A stretch of DNA of 64,000 bases, taken from NCBI GenBank assembly GCA_008360955.1, contig LUCM01008881.1, positions 24,979-88,978 on the forward strand. The letters are read 5' to 3'. Source of the DNA: Fasciolopsis buskii. Its lineage: Eukaryota; Platyhelminthes; Trematoda; Plagiorchiida; Fasciolidae. Position 1 is the stretch's first letter, and the number at the start of each line of letters is the position of its first letter. The notes under the pieces are model-generated. The model saw only the letters and a list, made by a program, of their open reading frames with translations. It had not been told where the DNA came from and did not search any database. The position numbers and the translations under genes were made by a program. Below, in pieces: positions 25,572-38,265 of this stretch.

Positions 25572-28500
25572 ATTATTTTCCATTTTCTAGTGAAATGTAG
25601 CGCCATTAAAACCCCATTAAGGTGGAACCTCTGTTCTTGTAATTTCTCCATAACTTTCAATATTAATGGTTCACATTACTCAACCGTGCAATATCCATTT
25701 TTTCATTTCGATAAGATCGATGTCATCCAATCCACTCATGGCTTCAGTAAGTTGCATCTTCCAACCACGCAAATGAACCGTTCTCACAATAGCCCAGTCG
25801 GCCGGGATTTGACCAAGAGGAGAGGCTAAAATTTGATTGGTTACTCCAAACAAGAAGATGGATTTTTCATTCTGAAAACAAATTCAATGTTTTCCACGTT
25901 CGATTCTTGTCATTTTGCGTTGATATCAGTATTGGTACGGACTGATGATCGATGTATCGATTATCTAATATTTTGCTTGGTCCACTGGTATTGCCGTGGT
26001 TCGTGGATTAATGACAGCTAATTTCCAACGTTTAAAACCAAATACGGATGTCTCTAATTCATGCCCACACGTCATAACCATGGACACTGTTTGATGTTCT
26101 AGTTCTGGATTATTGATTCAAATTCAAACATTCCAAACACAATGGGAACTGTCTTCCCACGGTTTTCTTTCGGCAAAAAGATTCATTTTGATTGGCTGAG
26201 ATCCAAGAGTTGGAATTGTTTTCATATTTAATGGCACATATGTGGACCACGTACAATCCAACATTCACTCGTTGTCACGGGCATATATTACGGGAACAAG
26301 CATGTTCGGCAGAGTTGTGAAGCAGTCAGCAACAACAAGCTGCCCTTGCACAAATTTTTCGAATTTCCTCACTGCGAATAAACTTATTTCTTTTGACCCT
26401 AAACTCAGGGCAATTATTGCGTTCTCATTGGACTAACTAACCTAGTCAATTATCAACTGCCCGTGACTCGAGGTTTCGAAATAACAGTGAAGTCTGGAAA
26501 TTTCGGTTTGATTTGGTGGTATTTATACGTAGATTTGTGGTGAATTCACAGTTCACTTTAGGATTCGTTAAATTCATCTGTTACAACTTTGCTGATATCA
26601 TTTCTTAGTTTTATCTAATTTTGACATGGAAACTCTGGAAAAGGACATGGGAGCAATTAAATTCTTGGCGCAGTGAAATATCCATAAGGCGACTTGCTCA
26701 AACTCATTAATTATATTGCGAATTACCTCTCATTATTTCTGAACCCCATATCTTCCTCAAAATCGTATTGCCCACGATTTTGCGTTTATATTTGCGTATT
26801 TTGGCCAACTAGGTCTGCTTTCTGGTTAGTGGTTTGCTATCATTGAATTTTGACGATGGCTTACTGGCCGTGAACAACTTTCAAACCAATAAACCCTAAA
26901 TTGCCCTAATGTATATTACATTCTCTGTGTTCCAGACCAAAATGTTTCTGTCATTGATGATTTGTAATGCATTTATTAGTCCGCTCTCCTATATGTGTGA
27001 ACACTTAATTTTCGATTTCAATACAGAAATTGTGTTGGCATTCAGGTTTACCTAAACAAGATTGAATGCAAGGGACTAAAGAACTTGTCTTGTGACAGCT
27101 GTGTTGCACTGTAGACTAAATGGATAACCACGACAAAGTCCAGCCAAGTACGTTATCAATGAATAGTTCCTTCCGCTGCTTACACTGTAAAAACAATTCA
27201 ATAACTTAATCCATATTTTACGGTCCATACGGGAATCTTAGTGACAACAATTTAGCACGGATACACGCTACCAATAAATTCCAAGATATTTTAGATGGGC
27301 ATCTGCATGTGAGCAATTATCTGCACTTCAGATGAAGCCTGTACAACTCTGCATTCCGCATCGAACTCGAAATTTTATCCCTCTTTGATTCCGAAAATTG
27401 TAAAAATCAGTCTTGTTTCATGCGTTGTCTTAATCGGTTCATTGATCATTCAACCCTTGTGATGATAGATAGACCGAAATAAATTTGGCCAAAATACTTC
27501 TGCGATGGAATGGCTCTGTCTAAGTAGTGCACTGCTTTCTCTAGCTGTTGGATAATATTTGATAACAATCGTATGCCGACCATAATATTGATAAAGGGAC
27601 AGTGTGATTCTACTTGCTGCTATCAACAAAGAATATAACCGGAAAGTGATGGAGTTTTGGCCCAATTATCGATAACGAAACATATGGTGTCATTATTCGA
27701 ACTTTTCTTCATTGTCTCCTATATATAGCATCAAATGATGTGGTTTACCGATCTGTGTTGAGAGAATAGACCGCACATTGCTAGCAGTGCAAAAAAATGT
27801 CTCGAAGATCTATTGGGTACACGTTAACACGATTCGAATCATCATACTGAATTCAATACACTCAATGCTCACTGATACAGTTTCTCGCAAAGTAAACGCT
27901 GCCCGTTTGAAATCGGGGGGATGGTTAATCGGCATAATTTATTGCTCTCATCTAACGTGTGACAAAGTTCTTCGAAATTACATGAGTGAATAGTAAGATC
28001 AACACCAATTGTTCACTGAAGCAAATCGTAAAACTCATGGTGACTATCACTGCGGTGGTTAGGAAGGAAATCAGATGTTCTCGTTCCCAGGTCTGCATAC
28101 TGGACGACCGTTGGTAGTGATCGGCATTCACAATGAAGACCTCGACGATGCCTATCTGGACATCCGAAACTGATCCTAATAAAACAATATTATTTTTCAC
28201 TCCGCGGACATCTAATTCCAGGGTGGTTTAATGGCGCACATTGACCGGGTTCTACCGTGCAGCCAGTCCGTGACATTTCTAATCATTTCGGTCATATTCT
28301 CGTTGGGATGCTGTTCAAATCTCTGTCTGGTTGTCCAAACATAAGAAAAAATTATCAGATGACCTTTCGTAAATTCGCATAGGTTCATCTCAAAATGAGT
28401 TTCTTTCGGATGTGTTTGGATTTGTCGTGGCGCCACATCTTCCAACATTAGTACGTCTACATGCATTCGGTACATTTATTTCCCAACTGCATGGGATACA

Positions 28501-28920
28501 GAGTTCTTGTCATGTCAAGCGATTCGGGATACGAATGACATGGATGCATTTTGTTTGATAAAAACAACCATGACCGCGACTTTTCGTGAATCACAGAATT
28601 GATTGGGAAAAATCATGGTTGGATCACTCACATGTACCCGTTCATAGAGCACCGGATTGACACACAACGAGTGACGCGCAGATCTTCTGTTTGTTTTTCG
28701 CAAGCACAAATCCCTCACTGATCCCACTGCCATCTAAATGGCATGGAGTGTTTTCCATGGGATTGGTACTAAACTGGCATAGTTTATTGCTGGCCTATGT
28801 GAATGAAAAATGCATCGACTACTCCATATTTGTCTAGAATGATTCGTCGAGTAGTATGAATGTCGTAGGTGGATGCAATCATGTACGCAACCTGATGGCT
28901 TTGCAGTTTTCTTATTTCTT
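25311..28920 (-). repeat. Right arm of a large inverted repeat
   Basis: This is the reverse-complement partner of 19070-22170. It is longer because it is gap-free and carries indel differences. On its inner side the element continues past the shared part: the TTTCTCCATAACTTTCAAT block at 25279-25297 also occurs further inside the arm at 25646-25664, suggesting an internal repeat near the element's end. Read on the - strand, several short frames lie at 28730-28212, all broken. Confidence 0.9.
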
Positions 28921-30020
28921 CTTGTGTATGACGAAACCGAATTTTCATACGACTGAATGCTGAAATGTATTACTATTGGCGGTTGTCTAATCCTACTTCG
29001 ATTGTCATGTGTGCTGCTACTTCACTGTTTAAATGAAAATTATTAAATCATTTTGTTCTTTCCTTGCTCAATTTTCCGACCCAGTTCTGTTTGTTATGAT
29101 TTTTTATCTGTGCCTTAAGTGGAATTGTCTGAACTTTTCTCTTTTTATTTGAACCAGATAGCTGATTATTGGCTTCATAGTGTAATCCAGATATGCTAAT
29201 TCAGCTACTTAGTTTCGAGCACGTACCCTTTGAAAGTTTCAACTATTTGAACCCCGTCAATTTCTCTTATGTATAAGCCCATCATGGTGCCCCGTTTCGA
29301 ATTCCCTAGCTCAGGCAAGTTCACATTGTTCGGAAATGACCGATCCGAGAATAGATGATGAATATATATTGGTAATGAATTATAGTCAAATGGTGATCCC
29401 AACATATCCTTTTAGCAAGACAGCTCATCAGATTAGTGACCCCTTTACATGAGAAAATTTAGTGCGAAATCAGACAACAAGTCCGATATGATCTCCGGGT
29501 ACTATCTGCTCTCGTCACCGGTTAGTAGATCGAGTCGGATTTTGGGGGTAGATTGATACTAGAAAAACAGTCCAATTTGGGTTGTTTGGTGGGGTATTAA
29601 ATTGTTATTTATGTGAAATCTTTGCCCCCTTGACCTCTTTACGATAGATGCTTCTCGGCAGTCTACAAAGTAGCTGGCGCTGTTAGCCAGATAACGTGAT
29701 ACACTCTATTTGGTACCGATCGATCTAGTCCCAATTATCGTCCTGTAAAATTCATGTGCTCCGTCTTTCTATTTGACTATTTTGCAGGGAGAATTTTCTG
29801 AAGCAATGAGTGACTCATTGCGCATTTCCATGATCTGTCCGTTAACGTCCAGCTTGTGATGCTGACGTTTGTCTTACGGAAACCAGAAATTCTGAATTCC
29901 ATGTTTGGAAATTATATCATTTAGAGTTGCTCGTTAAATAATTTCGGAATGCTCACAATCGGCAAAGCGAGTGATGAATCGGTATTGCGAGTGAACGTGT
30001 AGAAGGCGAGTTTGACCCTT

Positions 30021-30196
30021 GGTCGGCAGTAACCAAGCGGATAGGGTCACGGCGTTTGGACGTGAAGGTGGCGGGTTTGAGTCTTACCATCACCGGTCAA
30101 CTTCCCCACTTGGAAGCCCTCTGCTGGACGCAGCCTCCTTCCTGAAAAATGATGTGCACTGTTATTTCATTAATAAAGGAAGTAAAGGAAAAAACC
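30021..30196 (+). repeat. tRNA-derived SINE, family 1 (+ strand copy)
   Basis: The head has a tRNA-like A box (AACCAAGCGGATAGGG) and a B box (GCGGGTTTGAGTCTTAC). It is followed by a body shared with 56551-56728: TCAACTTCCCCACTTGGAAG, CTTCCTGAAAAATG, and a tail TTATTTCATTAATAAAGGAA ending A-rich. The short reading frame across it is accidental. Confidence 0.8.
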
Positions 30197-32363
30197 ACTC
30201 CGCATAAACCTCAGTAAATTGGCCAAATCCATAGACGCCAAATAAGCCCTGCTTCGGAATGCGGCTTTGGGCGTATGCACTTCAATGTTCCACTGGATGT
30301 TTCATTGAATGTTTCAAAAAGCATTGTAATAGTGTCACGTATAACGAATTTGGTGATATTTGATCCACGGTGTGAAAGGTTGATACGGAGCTGTAGCCAT
30401 TAAGTAGTTTTAACTACGGCCTGTTCTTCAAAGTTTAGTTTTGTGAATTGAACGGTCCGCTTGAACTTCGATCCTGCCATTTAACAACTCACAAACTAGA
30501 TAACTCGAATGCGATTTGGCCGAAAGTACCCTCGGTATTGTACAGAATGTCATTGCCCGGTCGTATGGCAGCTTTAGAAGGTTGGCTGACTAACGATCGA
30601 TTTGGTGCTATTTTACTGTTGGATGATTAGAAATTGTCCCTATTTGGCGTTGGCATGGCATCTGATTTGTAGAGCAGTCACCTGTCCCGTGGTCGTGCAC
30701 CACTGGAGAGAAAGTACATATTTGTTTGTTCATTACATACTTGATACATGAATGCGATAGAAAGGACATGACCTCTAACTTCTTCGTACACGCATGGATG
30801 ATAAGAAAACTGGCAACAATGACCTCGAACTTTAAACCGGGATAGGCCTGCGTAGGATTCCACTAGTTGAAGTGTGGTAACGAATTGAGTTCAGCGAAAT
30901 GCCATCTGCCATCTTAGTGACCACTCAAATATGAACTCAAACCTCTGACCATTTTGGTCATGACGGATGCACGATTCGCTGGACCATTACCGATAGTGTC
31001 ACAGGAGGAGGTCAGTGGTTTATAATCATTATCTCGTAATTTAGCCGCTGGCAGCAGGAACACCGACTCTTGAAAAATAATTTATTTTGGCCCTGTTTGT
31101 GAATAGTACTAGTAATTTACCCTAAGCTATTGTCAGGACATTCTCCAAATCCTGATTATTTGGCATTTTCCCAAAGGGTGTAATGTTTTTTTCTAAATAG
31201 TATCAAAAATGCTCATTTGTACTCCCATAATAGTATTTATGGAAATAGATAAACGATCACGCCCAGCCAAAATTTCTATGCGCAGTCACCTTGGGAGAGT
31301 ACCGATTCAGTGATTCCTACAAGTAACTTGCCTTCCATTCTAGAAGGTTTTCTTCGACTTGTTTGTATTGCTCGCCCCATCTTCAGCTTTCTTAGTAGAA
31401 CTTTCAGTAATTTGTCGGCGAACTAGCCTGTCAGATGTTTTATTCCGTCAGAATGGCCAAGTTAAATGAAATCGAAAAGTCTCCAGAAGAAATTTGCAAG
31501 TGTCCTTATCCGAAATGTGAAACCGTGAATAGAGATCCACTGAGCTGAATCCCACTAAGTTCAGCCGACAGCATACAACACCTGATCAGTAGGTCTCAAA
31601 ATGATAATGAACAACCAACCGCATGAGTTAACATAAGTCAAAATGAATGACAATTGTCCCGTATACGCAGCACATGGCGTCTCATTGTCAAAGTGTATTG
31701 CGTGCAGGTGCCAGTTGTTCGACAATAAAGATAGTATTGAGGCATTCGAGTGAGTCTCCAAGAGTGTGAAAGACTGACTCATCTTCACCTGATATTGGTG
31801 CACCAGAGTCACTTGACAAGATTCGTGATAATTTCATCCCAGAATATGCAGCGAAATACACAAATAATCAAACCTAAACTTCCGGGGTAAACGAAGATTT
31901 AAGATTGCATTTATTGCAAAATGAAAAACATTTTGCTCGCACTTACGGGGTGTAGTGATTTGATGCGAAACGAATTTTTCAGATTTATTTGGGAAATTTA
32001 ATTAGGTGTAGAAAAGATCAACCATTTACGCGTCCATTTCCGCAATGATCCCATATTCAATCATTCTATCATGGAAAATTTAGCAACTCCGATATTAGTT
32101 GAGCGAAGTTAGCCCACTCCATCCTTGACAGTACACTCTGCAGCACGTGGGCTTCATTGGGTTCGAGTTAACTTGTCTTCGAAATGGTAGAACCCGAATT
32201 TCGCAGTTTTTATCCTTTATTTGGCAACTTTTGCTTGCTCCAGACTACTACTCAGAAACCTTTTACGACTTTATGGCAATAAATAATTTACTTGCTATTT
32301 CTACTAATCGGATACCTTTGCAGGTGTGTTGTTTTGTAATGTTATAAGGACTTTTGTGTTTAG

Positions 32364-32535
32364 TCCACCAAATATCCTTCGGCGCACTAATACCCACGTT
32401 GCGAATTGTGAATGGAACAACGATGACTTTCGTCTACAAGCTCGTGCTTTACTTTATGCCGAATCGGTTACTAACAATTACCAAAGTAGTAAATCGCTAT
32501 TTACGACTTTCTTGCAATGCTCACCATCGGCTGAA
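32364..32535 (+). CDS. EF-hand gene, internal exon
   Basis: The acceptor TTTTGTGTTTAG and donor GAA|GTAAAA enclose a 172-base frame: PPNILRRTNTHVANCEWNND, then DFRLQARALLYAESV and a segment ending CSPSAE. Phase 2 in and phase 0 out, fitting both neighbours. The frame is open and protein-like, but no EF-hand loop is visible, so it may be a linker. Confidence 0.5.
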
Positions 32536-33252
32536 GTAAAAAATTCACGCTTCTGGCAGCCACATACACCGCATATGAATTGGCAATTCGCGGTGCTCTT
32601 TTCATCAACAATTGACCGTTGTGAGTAGATGTCAATGCAGGATACGTTCACGCACACGTTCTTTTGAATGTCACTATTTGCCAAAGTGGATTGTCCAAAT
32701 CGCAATGCCGATCCGCAGTACTTGGGCAGACTATCGCACCGTTGATCTCACCAGAAATACCACTCACGTTTTTTCATGGACGGTCAGGCCAAACGAAGGA
32801 AAACAACACGGTTATCTTGTTTTCCTTTTTATCAGACGCAGCATGGAGTGAGGATTCGTGTGGTCATCATGTTAAGTGAGCAATAAATTGCCTACTAGTC
32901 ATCTAAACGGAGATTCATTAACATAGCATAGTACTAAAGCGGCTGGAAGCTTGACGCCAGTAATTGCCTGGTCTGCATCACTGACGACTCCCAGTTTTTA
33001 AGCTACATGTATGAATTGAGGCGACGATGCAAATGACTTATCGTGCATAATGAATATGTCATTATATCCAGATATATGATCGTTGGCATTTTACATTTTG
33101 CTTGTCCCATCCGTTTCTTTTGTTACTGTTATTTGCCAACGGCCAAGTTCGAACAATAACGCAAAAGCAATATGAATCAGACGAGGCTGTACAGATGAAC
33201 AGCAATTTATGATCTGAGATTACGATTGTTTGATATAACTACTAACTCCCAG
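32536..33252 (+). other. Intron of EF-hand gene
   Basis: Non-coding. It ends in TACTAACTCCCAG, a branch-point-like TACTAAC immediately before the acceptor. Confidence 0.45.
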
Positions 33253-33599
33253 GACTATTTTGTATGCATGGTGGTGGGATGCAACTGTTATAAAAGACAC
33301 CAAACTATCACCAGTTACTCAGATGAGTCATTATCAACATACACTTCCGGATCTTTTACGCAAATTCAGTGTGCACAACACGACCCTCCGACAAAAGTCT
33401 GTTCAGACGATTTCGACAAAAATCAGTTAAGTGAAACAGCAATACGGCCGTCACCTAGACGTTCGGTTGGGCACTTGCGTGCAGTCATCCGAGACCTAGT
33501 GCATCTACGAGCGAGAAGAGTCGAGGAAAAATTTCACGAAATAGACGTGTACAACTCCGGTCGCATTAACGTGGAACAATTTTATCAACTGCTACAGTG
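33253..33599 (+). CDS. EF-hand gene, internal exon
   Basis: A 347-base exon ending in a near-consensus donor (CAGTG|GTAAGT). The N-terminal part is a low-complexity Ser/Thr/Asp linker. The C-terminal part is an EF-hand: helix HLRARRVEEKFHEI, loop DVYNSGRINVEQF with Gly6 and Ile8 but Gln at position 12, then helix YQLLQ. It starts in phase 0, though an alternative acceptor at 33370 is also in phase, and ends two bases into a Cys codon completed by the next exon. Confidence 0.7.
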
Positions 33600-33782
33600 G
33601 TAAGTCAACTTTTATGATCTCGTCAACTCTATTACAAGACGTCATTCTTATTCAGTTACAAAATGGCGACGTAAAACGATTTACTAATTTCTTAACGCAC
33701 TACCAGGTAACATTGTAATCTGATTCGAATCCGTTGCACACATCTTTGTATAACCGGACATTATCACCGTCCAAAATTTCAG

Positions 33783-34026
33783 TCTTCAAATGGAACCGGA
33801 AATTACCCGGGGTGAGACCCGTTTGCTGTGGCCATTTTTGTTCACGGGTGCGAAACAAATGATCACATTGCATGAATTCTTCCGCCATTTTCTTTACAAT
33901 AAATCCGAGGCGGCTTATCCAAATTCAAAACTTGTTCCTCCCCGCATGGGAGATTCGGATCTGAGACCGTGCTCGAATCGACTGAACGGAGTCTCATGCA
34001 TGATCAAAGATTCACTCCGATCAAAG
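33783..34026 (+). CDS. EF-hand gene, internal exon
   Basis: The acceptor AAAATTTCAG restores frame exactly with the previous exon (TG + T gives Cys). The frame continues with the second EF-hand of the pair: LQMEPEITRGETRLLWPFLF, then TGAKQMITLHEFFRHFLYN, in which the loop has Gly, Met-Ile and Glu12-Phe. A linker follows. The preferred end is AAAG with a GC donor (GCAAGT), which gives the phase 0 end needed by the next exon. The frame stays open to 34161, so a later GT donor is possible. Confidence 0.65.
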
Positions 34027-34357
34027 GCAAGTTTCCAAACGGCACACGTTATTCAACTCATATGTGACCTTGCATTTAACCCTGTTTGTAATTCAGATAT
34101 GGTTAGTTTTAGTATATATAGCAGCTTCAATAATCAGCAAAACATGACAACAGGAGGTTAGTCGAAGTGGGAGAAAGAATCCCCATCACTATATCGGGAA
34201 AATCGCCACACATCCATAACCATAGTAACACGAGTGTCAACGTTTAATTCCACAGTACCTAACCGGTGACGAAGAACGGAAGTAAAAACTAATAGAAAGG
34301 TTAGACGCGATAAGGCACGACCAAACATGCAACCATCAGTTGGCATAACGCTTAGAG

Positions 34358-34504
34358 GGCACAGAATATAAAGACAGGCGGAAGTTCAGAGAAGGCACTA
34401 ATGTCGCACCCACGGCCATTGTCTGTTCTGAACAAGACGATTCCCTGGAACTGAGTCCGCAACGTGAATGGGGCGGTCATCGTTACGTTGCAACACTACT
34501 GCGA
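34358..34504 (+). CDS. EF-hand gene, internal exon
   Basis: A 49-codon frame from GTEYKDRRKFREGTN through SEQDDSLELSPQREWGG to HRYVATLLR, with donor CGA|GTGAGT. Phase 0 at both ends, matching its neighbours. The closing helix HRYVATLLR joins directly to IDLYYNRLLEEF of the next exon, forming the E helix of its EF-hand. The acceptor (CTTAGAG) is only fair; nearby AGs give other phases. Confidence 0.55.
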
Positions 34505-36316
34505 GTGAGTAAGACCTCGTGAATTTTTTTCTTCGGGACCTTTCAAACAGTCATGAAAAACTGTTGTGCTTATATCTCACACACCATAGGTATCTCTGAC
34601 CCTGAGATCAAAAATTTTTCACACAGGTTGAAAATAGCCGAACCACTGTTGTTTTCGCAAAATGTTGGGAGAATTGCACCTCGTTCGAGGAAGCCGAGTA
34701 AGTTTTCGGAAGGAAAAAGATGAGAATTTGCCCTAAAGAGAAATGAAAAGCGATTCATGAGGCTCAAATCGTTGGGCTTGGTGTTTTGATTGGTCTAAAG
34801 CTGAAAAGATCAAGCCGCTCAAACCAAATACGCGATATGAACAACAAGCACAGAAATGAGAATCTTATGGAAATACAAAACTAGAGCTACAAGCAACACC
34901 GATTTGCAAAATCATGGGGAAATCACTTTAAGAATCCATTTTGCGTCGGACAATTCTTATAAGTACAGGCGAAGGGTTCGTAGGTCTAAAAGCAGAAAGT
35001 TGAACTATTTTGTGATTTCATTATTTCGTTTCATTGAAAACTTCAAAACCTTCAAATATGTCTTTAATAAACCTTCACAGCCGTGTTGCTCCTTTAACCC
35101 TGTGTTGATCGATGGATCAGATCCAACTATTGTCCCAGGGTTTCAAGGCGACTACAACCAACGAAGTGATCAGGCGGTCCGACCTGAAAGGGATAAGTTC
35201 AAATCCTCCCACTTTCTTGCCTACTACCCGTTCGTTTGATGTGACCCAGTTCCCGAAAATCATGTACACCGTCGTTTCATTACTGAACAACGTCAGAAGA
35301 GAGAAGAAGAAAAGACAACGGTGCCGAAAGCCAATCGTGCTAATAAGCGTGCACGCAAAAAGGAAAAGCTGAAGAATGGAATAAAAGTGGGAGACCATTT
35401 CTTTCTACGCTAGCTTCCTCTGCACCTATTATGACGCCGGAGCCTCACAGCCTACTCATAATACAGAAAAATCGGTTGAAAGTTCCAGAGTTGAAGGTCT
35501 ATGCTCCCCGGGAGTTGAAAAACACTGATCGACATTCCATTGAAGTCAGTAGATCATTTTCGCGACTCTCTCTAAGGCTGGTATGATCTCTGACCCTGCG
35601 TGACAGTGTGAGACAGGTTTATCTCAGTCACCCGTGTGACGGTCTACCAAGCGCAAGTTTCCTTCGGTGAGCTTAGCGTGTATATAAAAAACAAAGGGAA
35701 CTTGTCTCAATCATTCGTCTGATTAATGAAATGAGATTTTTAGTGCCCACAGATCTGGCTGTTAGTGGAGCGCGCAAGGGTTTGGAAACTTTTCTTATCG
35801 CAGCTTGTATCTAACGTGTATGTTGTTCGTTGTGTTGCCTCCTTATTGTAGGTCAAAGTCGGTTGCAGAACTAGGATGTAGTCGGAAGCCATTCGTCAGT
35901 ATTGCCTGGAATAGCTGAAACCCGGCTCAAGCAAAACTGTTACCAGTGCGGTGTAGACTAGGTTACTCGCATTATTAAATGCATTACTCATCTCCAAAAT
36001 TCAAGCCGGAAGTTGGGTCTTGGTTACAGAGCTCTGATTCCAATCATGTGTACCGACAATTGTCCATACCGACTTACTGTGTCTGCAATCTTTTTGGGCA
36101 GTGTGACTGACCATGATAGTAGCATTTCGCTCTCTCTGAAGAAAGAATCTTCACTCAGGTCAATCGTTCTTCTCTCATTCCACTTATCGAGGTTATAAGT
36201 AATTTTCAATAGGGTTAAAATAAAATTGAAAACATACGGACGCTTTTGTCTCAGCCCTCGGTCCGACAACACTCAAGGACTACCGTAATCCGGGGTCTTT
36301 TTTGGTATTGATCCAG
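34505..36316 (+). other. Intron of EF-hand gene with a SINE
   Basis: Non-coding. It carries a + strand SINE copy at 35148-35292. The remainder shows no recognised feature. Confidence 0.5.
35148..35292 (+). repeat. tRNA-derived SINE, family 1, diverged (+ strand copy)
   Basis: A-box-like ACGAAGTGATCAGGCGGTCC, B box AAGTTCAAATCCTCCCACTT, then CCCGAAAATCATGTACACC and TTTCATTACTGAAC. These are in the same order and spacing as in the copies at 30021 and 56551. It is more diverged than those two. Confidence 0.65.
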
Positions 36317-36489
36317 ATTGATCTGTATTACAATCGCCTGTTAGAGGAATTCACTGGTATGGACAAACAGCACAATGGATTCGTACACAAGGATCAATTT
36401 GGAACCATTCTGTCTGAACTGTGCCCATCACTTACTCCGGATGAAATTATGGAGTTGGCGAAGAAATACGATCAACAAAATAACGACAT
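36317..36489 (+). CDS. EF-hand gene, internal exon with EF-hand pair
   Basis: The acceptor TATTGATCCAG and the near-perfect donor CAT|GTAAGT enclose a clear EF-hand unit. Helix IDLYYNRLLEEFTGM, loop DKQHNGFVHKDQF, helix GTILSELCPSLTPDEIMELA, and the start of a second loop, DQQNND. The second loop is completed by the exon at 37414. Phase 0 in and 2 out. The loops keep Asp1, Gly6 and Val8, but Gln replaces Glu12 in the first. Confidence 0.85.
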
Positions 36490-37413
36490 GTAAGTTATCC
36501 ATTTTTGTTTATTGTTTGCATGAACATTATCCAGTGTCACGTAAACCGTTGGAAAAAAAGAAAAATAATATATGATAAACAGAATAGAAAAAGAAATGTT
36601 CATCAAAAGTACCGACTCTTTCACGCTGCTCCTTCACGTTATTGATTTTCGGTCACATCTGTGGTTCCTCTGCAGGGTATTGTGTACGGCTCAGCTGTTC
36701 AGATCAAACTAGGGGTTACGCTGAGAGGATCCAGTCCGAGTTCTGATATTCAAGGCAGTAAAGCAGTATACGATATTTGCTAACCACTGGAATCTAGTGT
36801 TCGATAGTCCAGGTTTTGATAATGTCAAATCAGGGACAAAACATTTTCGGTTATAGCAGGAGAGAGTACAACCGGAAAATTTGATCTGTAAGCCTCGGTT
36901 GAATAACAATATCGGAAACGTAGACAAAGGATTGAAACTTTATCGAATGAAGGACCTCAGTTTCCATGTCACAGGTGTTAGCGCACCTATATGATATGTT
37001 ATAGAGAGAATGCTTGTCAAGTGAAAACCCATCACTTTCTCAACACTAGTACTACCTACCCAGGGCCACTTATGTGATGAGTACTAACGGCTGCCTACCG
37101 AAATAGTGATCCTTTCTCGACAGACAACCTGTGCACAAGCCTAATAACAGCTGGTATTACTCCTCGTGTATACACAAGACCCAGGATATACCAAATGACT
37201 ATTCTTGAGGTATTTATTCAAAATCAATTGCATGCATTAAGTAGTATTAAGTAGGCAGTGCCGAATTTACTTGCACAATTTTATTCAAATGTACTAGGAT
37301 CGCAACTGGCGTTTATTCGAATTAATATTAGGTGAAGTGAGCACGCAATATTATCGCTAACAGCAGTAGTATCACCTTGTATTCCACTTTTTTTCAAATT
37401 TACGTGGTCCAAG

Positions 37414-37579
37414 AGTGTGCTATTTGGAGATGCTCAAACCGTTTGCACGTAAACGAGAGCGCTTGCTTAATCACGCCGCTCGGATAAAAGCTTGCGAAAC
37501 ACGTCCCAGACCATTTTATCGTATCCAGAACACACCAAGTCTGACAGACATGTTCCCAAAACTTGGCGTGAAGAAACGA
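37414..37579 (+). CDS. EF-hand gene, internal exon
   Basis: The first base A joins the two bases left by the previous exon to give Ile. It completes the loop DQQNNDIVCYLEM, with Glu at position 12, which is strong evidence for this join. The frame goes on as LKPFARKRERLLNHAARIK, a basic linker, and TPSLTDMFPKLGVKKR. The donor is CGA|GTGAGT and the end phase is 0. Confidence 0.8.
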
Positions 37580-37852
37580 GTGAGTTGATTAGTAATGCTT
37601 CGTTGACTTTTGTCGGAATTTAAACATGAACAAGCGTAGCAGTAACGATTGTTGACCCCGTAATTTAGGTGTATCACAGTTGAACTGATATAAAGACCGC
37701 AAGTCAATTTCATCTTTTTTACATCTGAGATGCAAATGACCGTCAGGTTTCGTGCAAGGTAGAAAATCACCTCACGGCTGTTCGTATTCAAAGACCAACG
37801 AAGCATGGTCTTTATAACCGCTACTGGTGGGATTAATCTAAGGGTGTCAAAG

Positions 37853-38255
37853 TGATTGAAAAGATGAAATCTGACGAATTCAATGTAGTAGTAGTTGTTG
37901 TTGCAGTTATTGTTATTGTTGTTGTTGTTGTTATTGTTGTTGTTGTTGTTGTCGATGTAACAAATTCAAGATTGAAAAAAGCAAAACTTTGTCAACTTGT
38001 TGATAAACCGATTGGCGAAGATAAATAGAGGTCAGAATATTGGATGGTAATTTAATTGCACGCTAGTCTGCATGCCTCAAACACACACTCATACCCACGT
38101 AAACACAAGCACATACATTGCCATACACTTACACGCGGGCGACCTGTACAGACACCTACCGCTGCCGAGGTTATCTTTATAATTATCGTTGGGCAAAACC
38201 CGCGGCTTCCCCCACAAGCGATTGCCAATAATTCGGTGCTACAAAGCGTCGGAAC
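37853..38255 (+). repeat. GTT-rich segment, first copy of a duplication
   Basis: The block runs from TGATTGAAAAGATGAAATC to AAGCGTCGGAAC and carries an imperfect GTT/GTA run. It recurs at 38266-38692; apart from the length of the GTT run (about 24 bases longer in the second copy) the two look identical. Confidence 0.95.
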
Positions 38256-38265
38256 NNNNNNNNNN
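38256..38265. other. Assembly gap (10 N)
   Basis: A short run of N placed exactly between two copies of the same block. This is a typical sign that two contigs or haplotypes ending in the same repeat were joined. Confidence 0.97.

Larger units (their letters stand above)
16643..32363 (+). other. Giant TE-filled intron of EF-hand gene (15.7 kb)
   Basis: This intron contains the inverted repeat of Tc1/mariner-like remnants (19070-28920), an assembly gap (19215-19923), an AAC microsatellite (22789-22830) and a SINE (30021-30196). The spacer 22171-25310 and the flanks 16643-19069 and 30197-32363 hold no recognised gene. An extra exon of the EF-hand gene inside this span cannot be excluded, although the phases of the flanking exons already agree. 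Confidence 0.45.

Noticed and set aside
32246..32322. Exon candidate YYSETFYDFMAINN
   Set aside because: Its end phase does not match the exon at 32364, and the downstream GTGTGT donor is weak.
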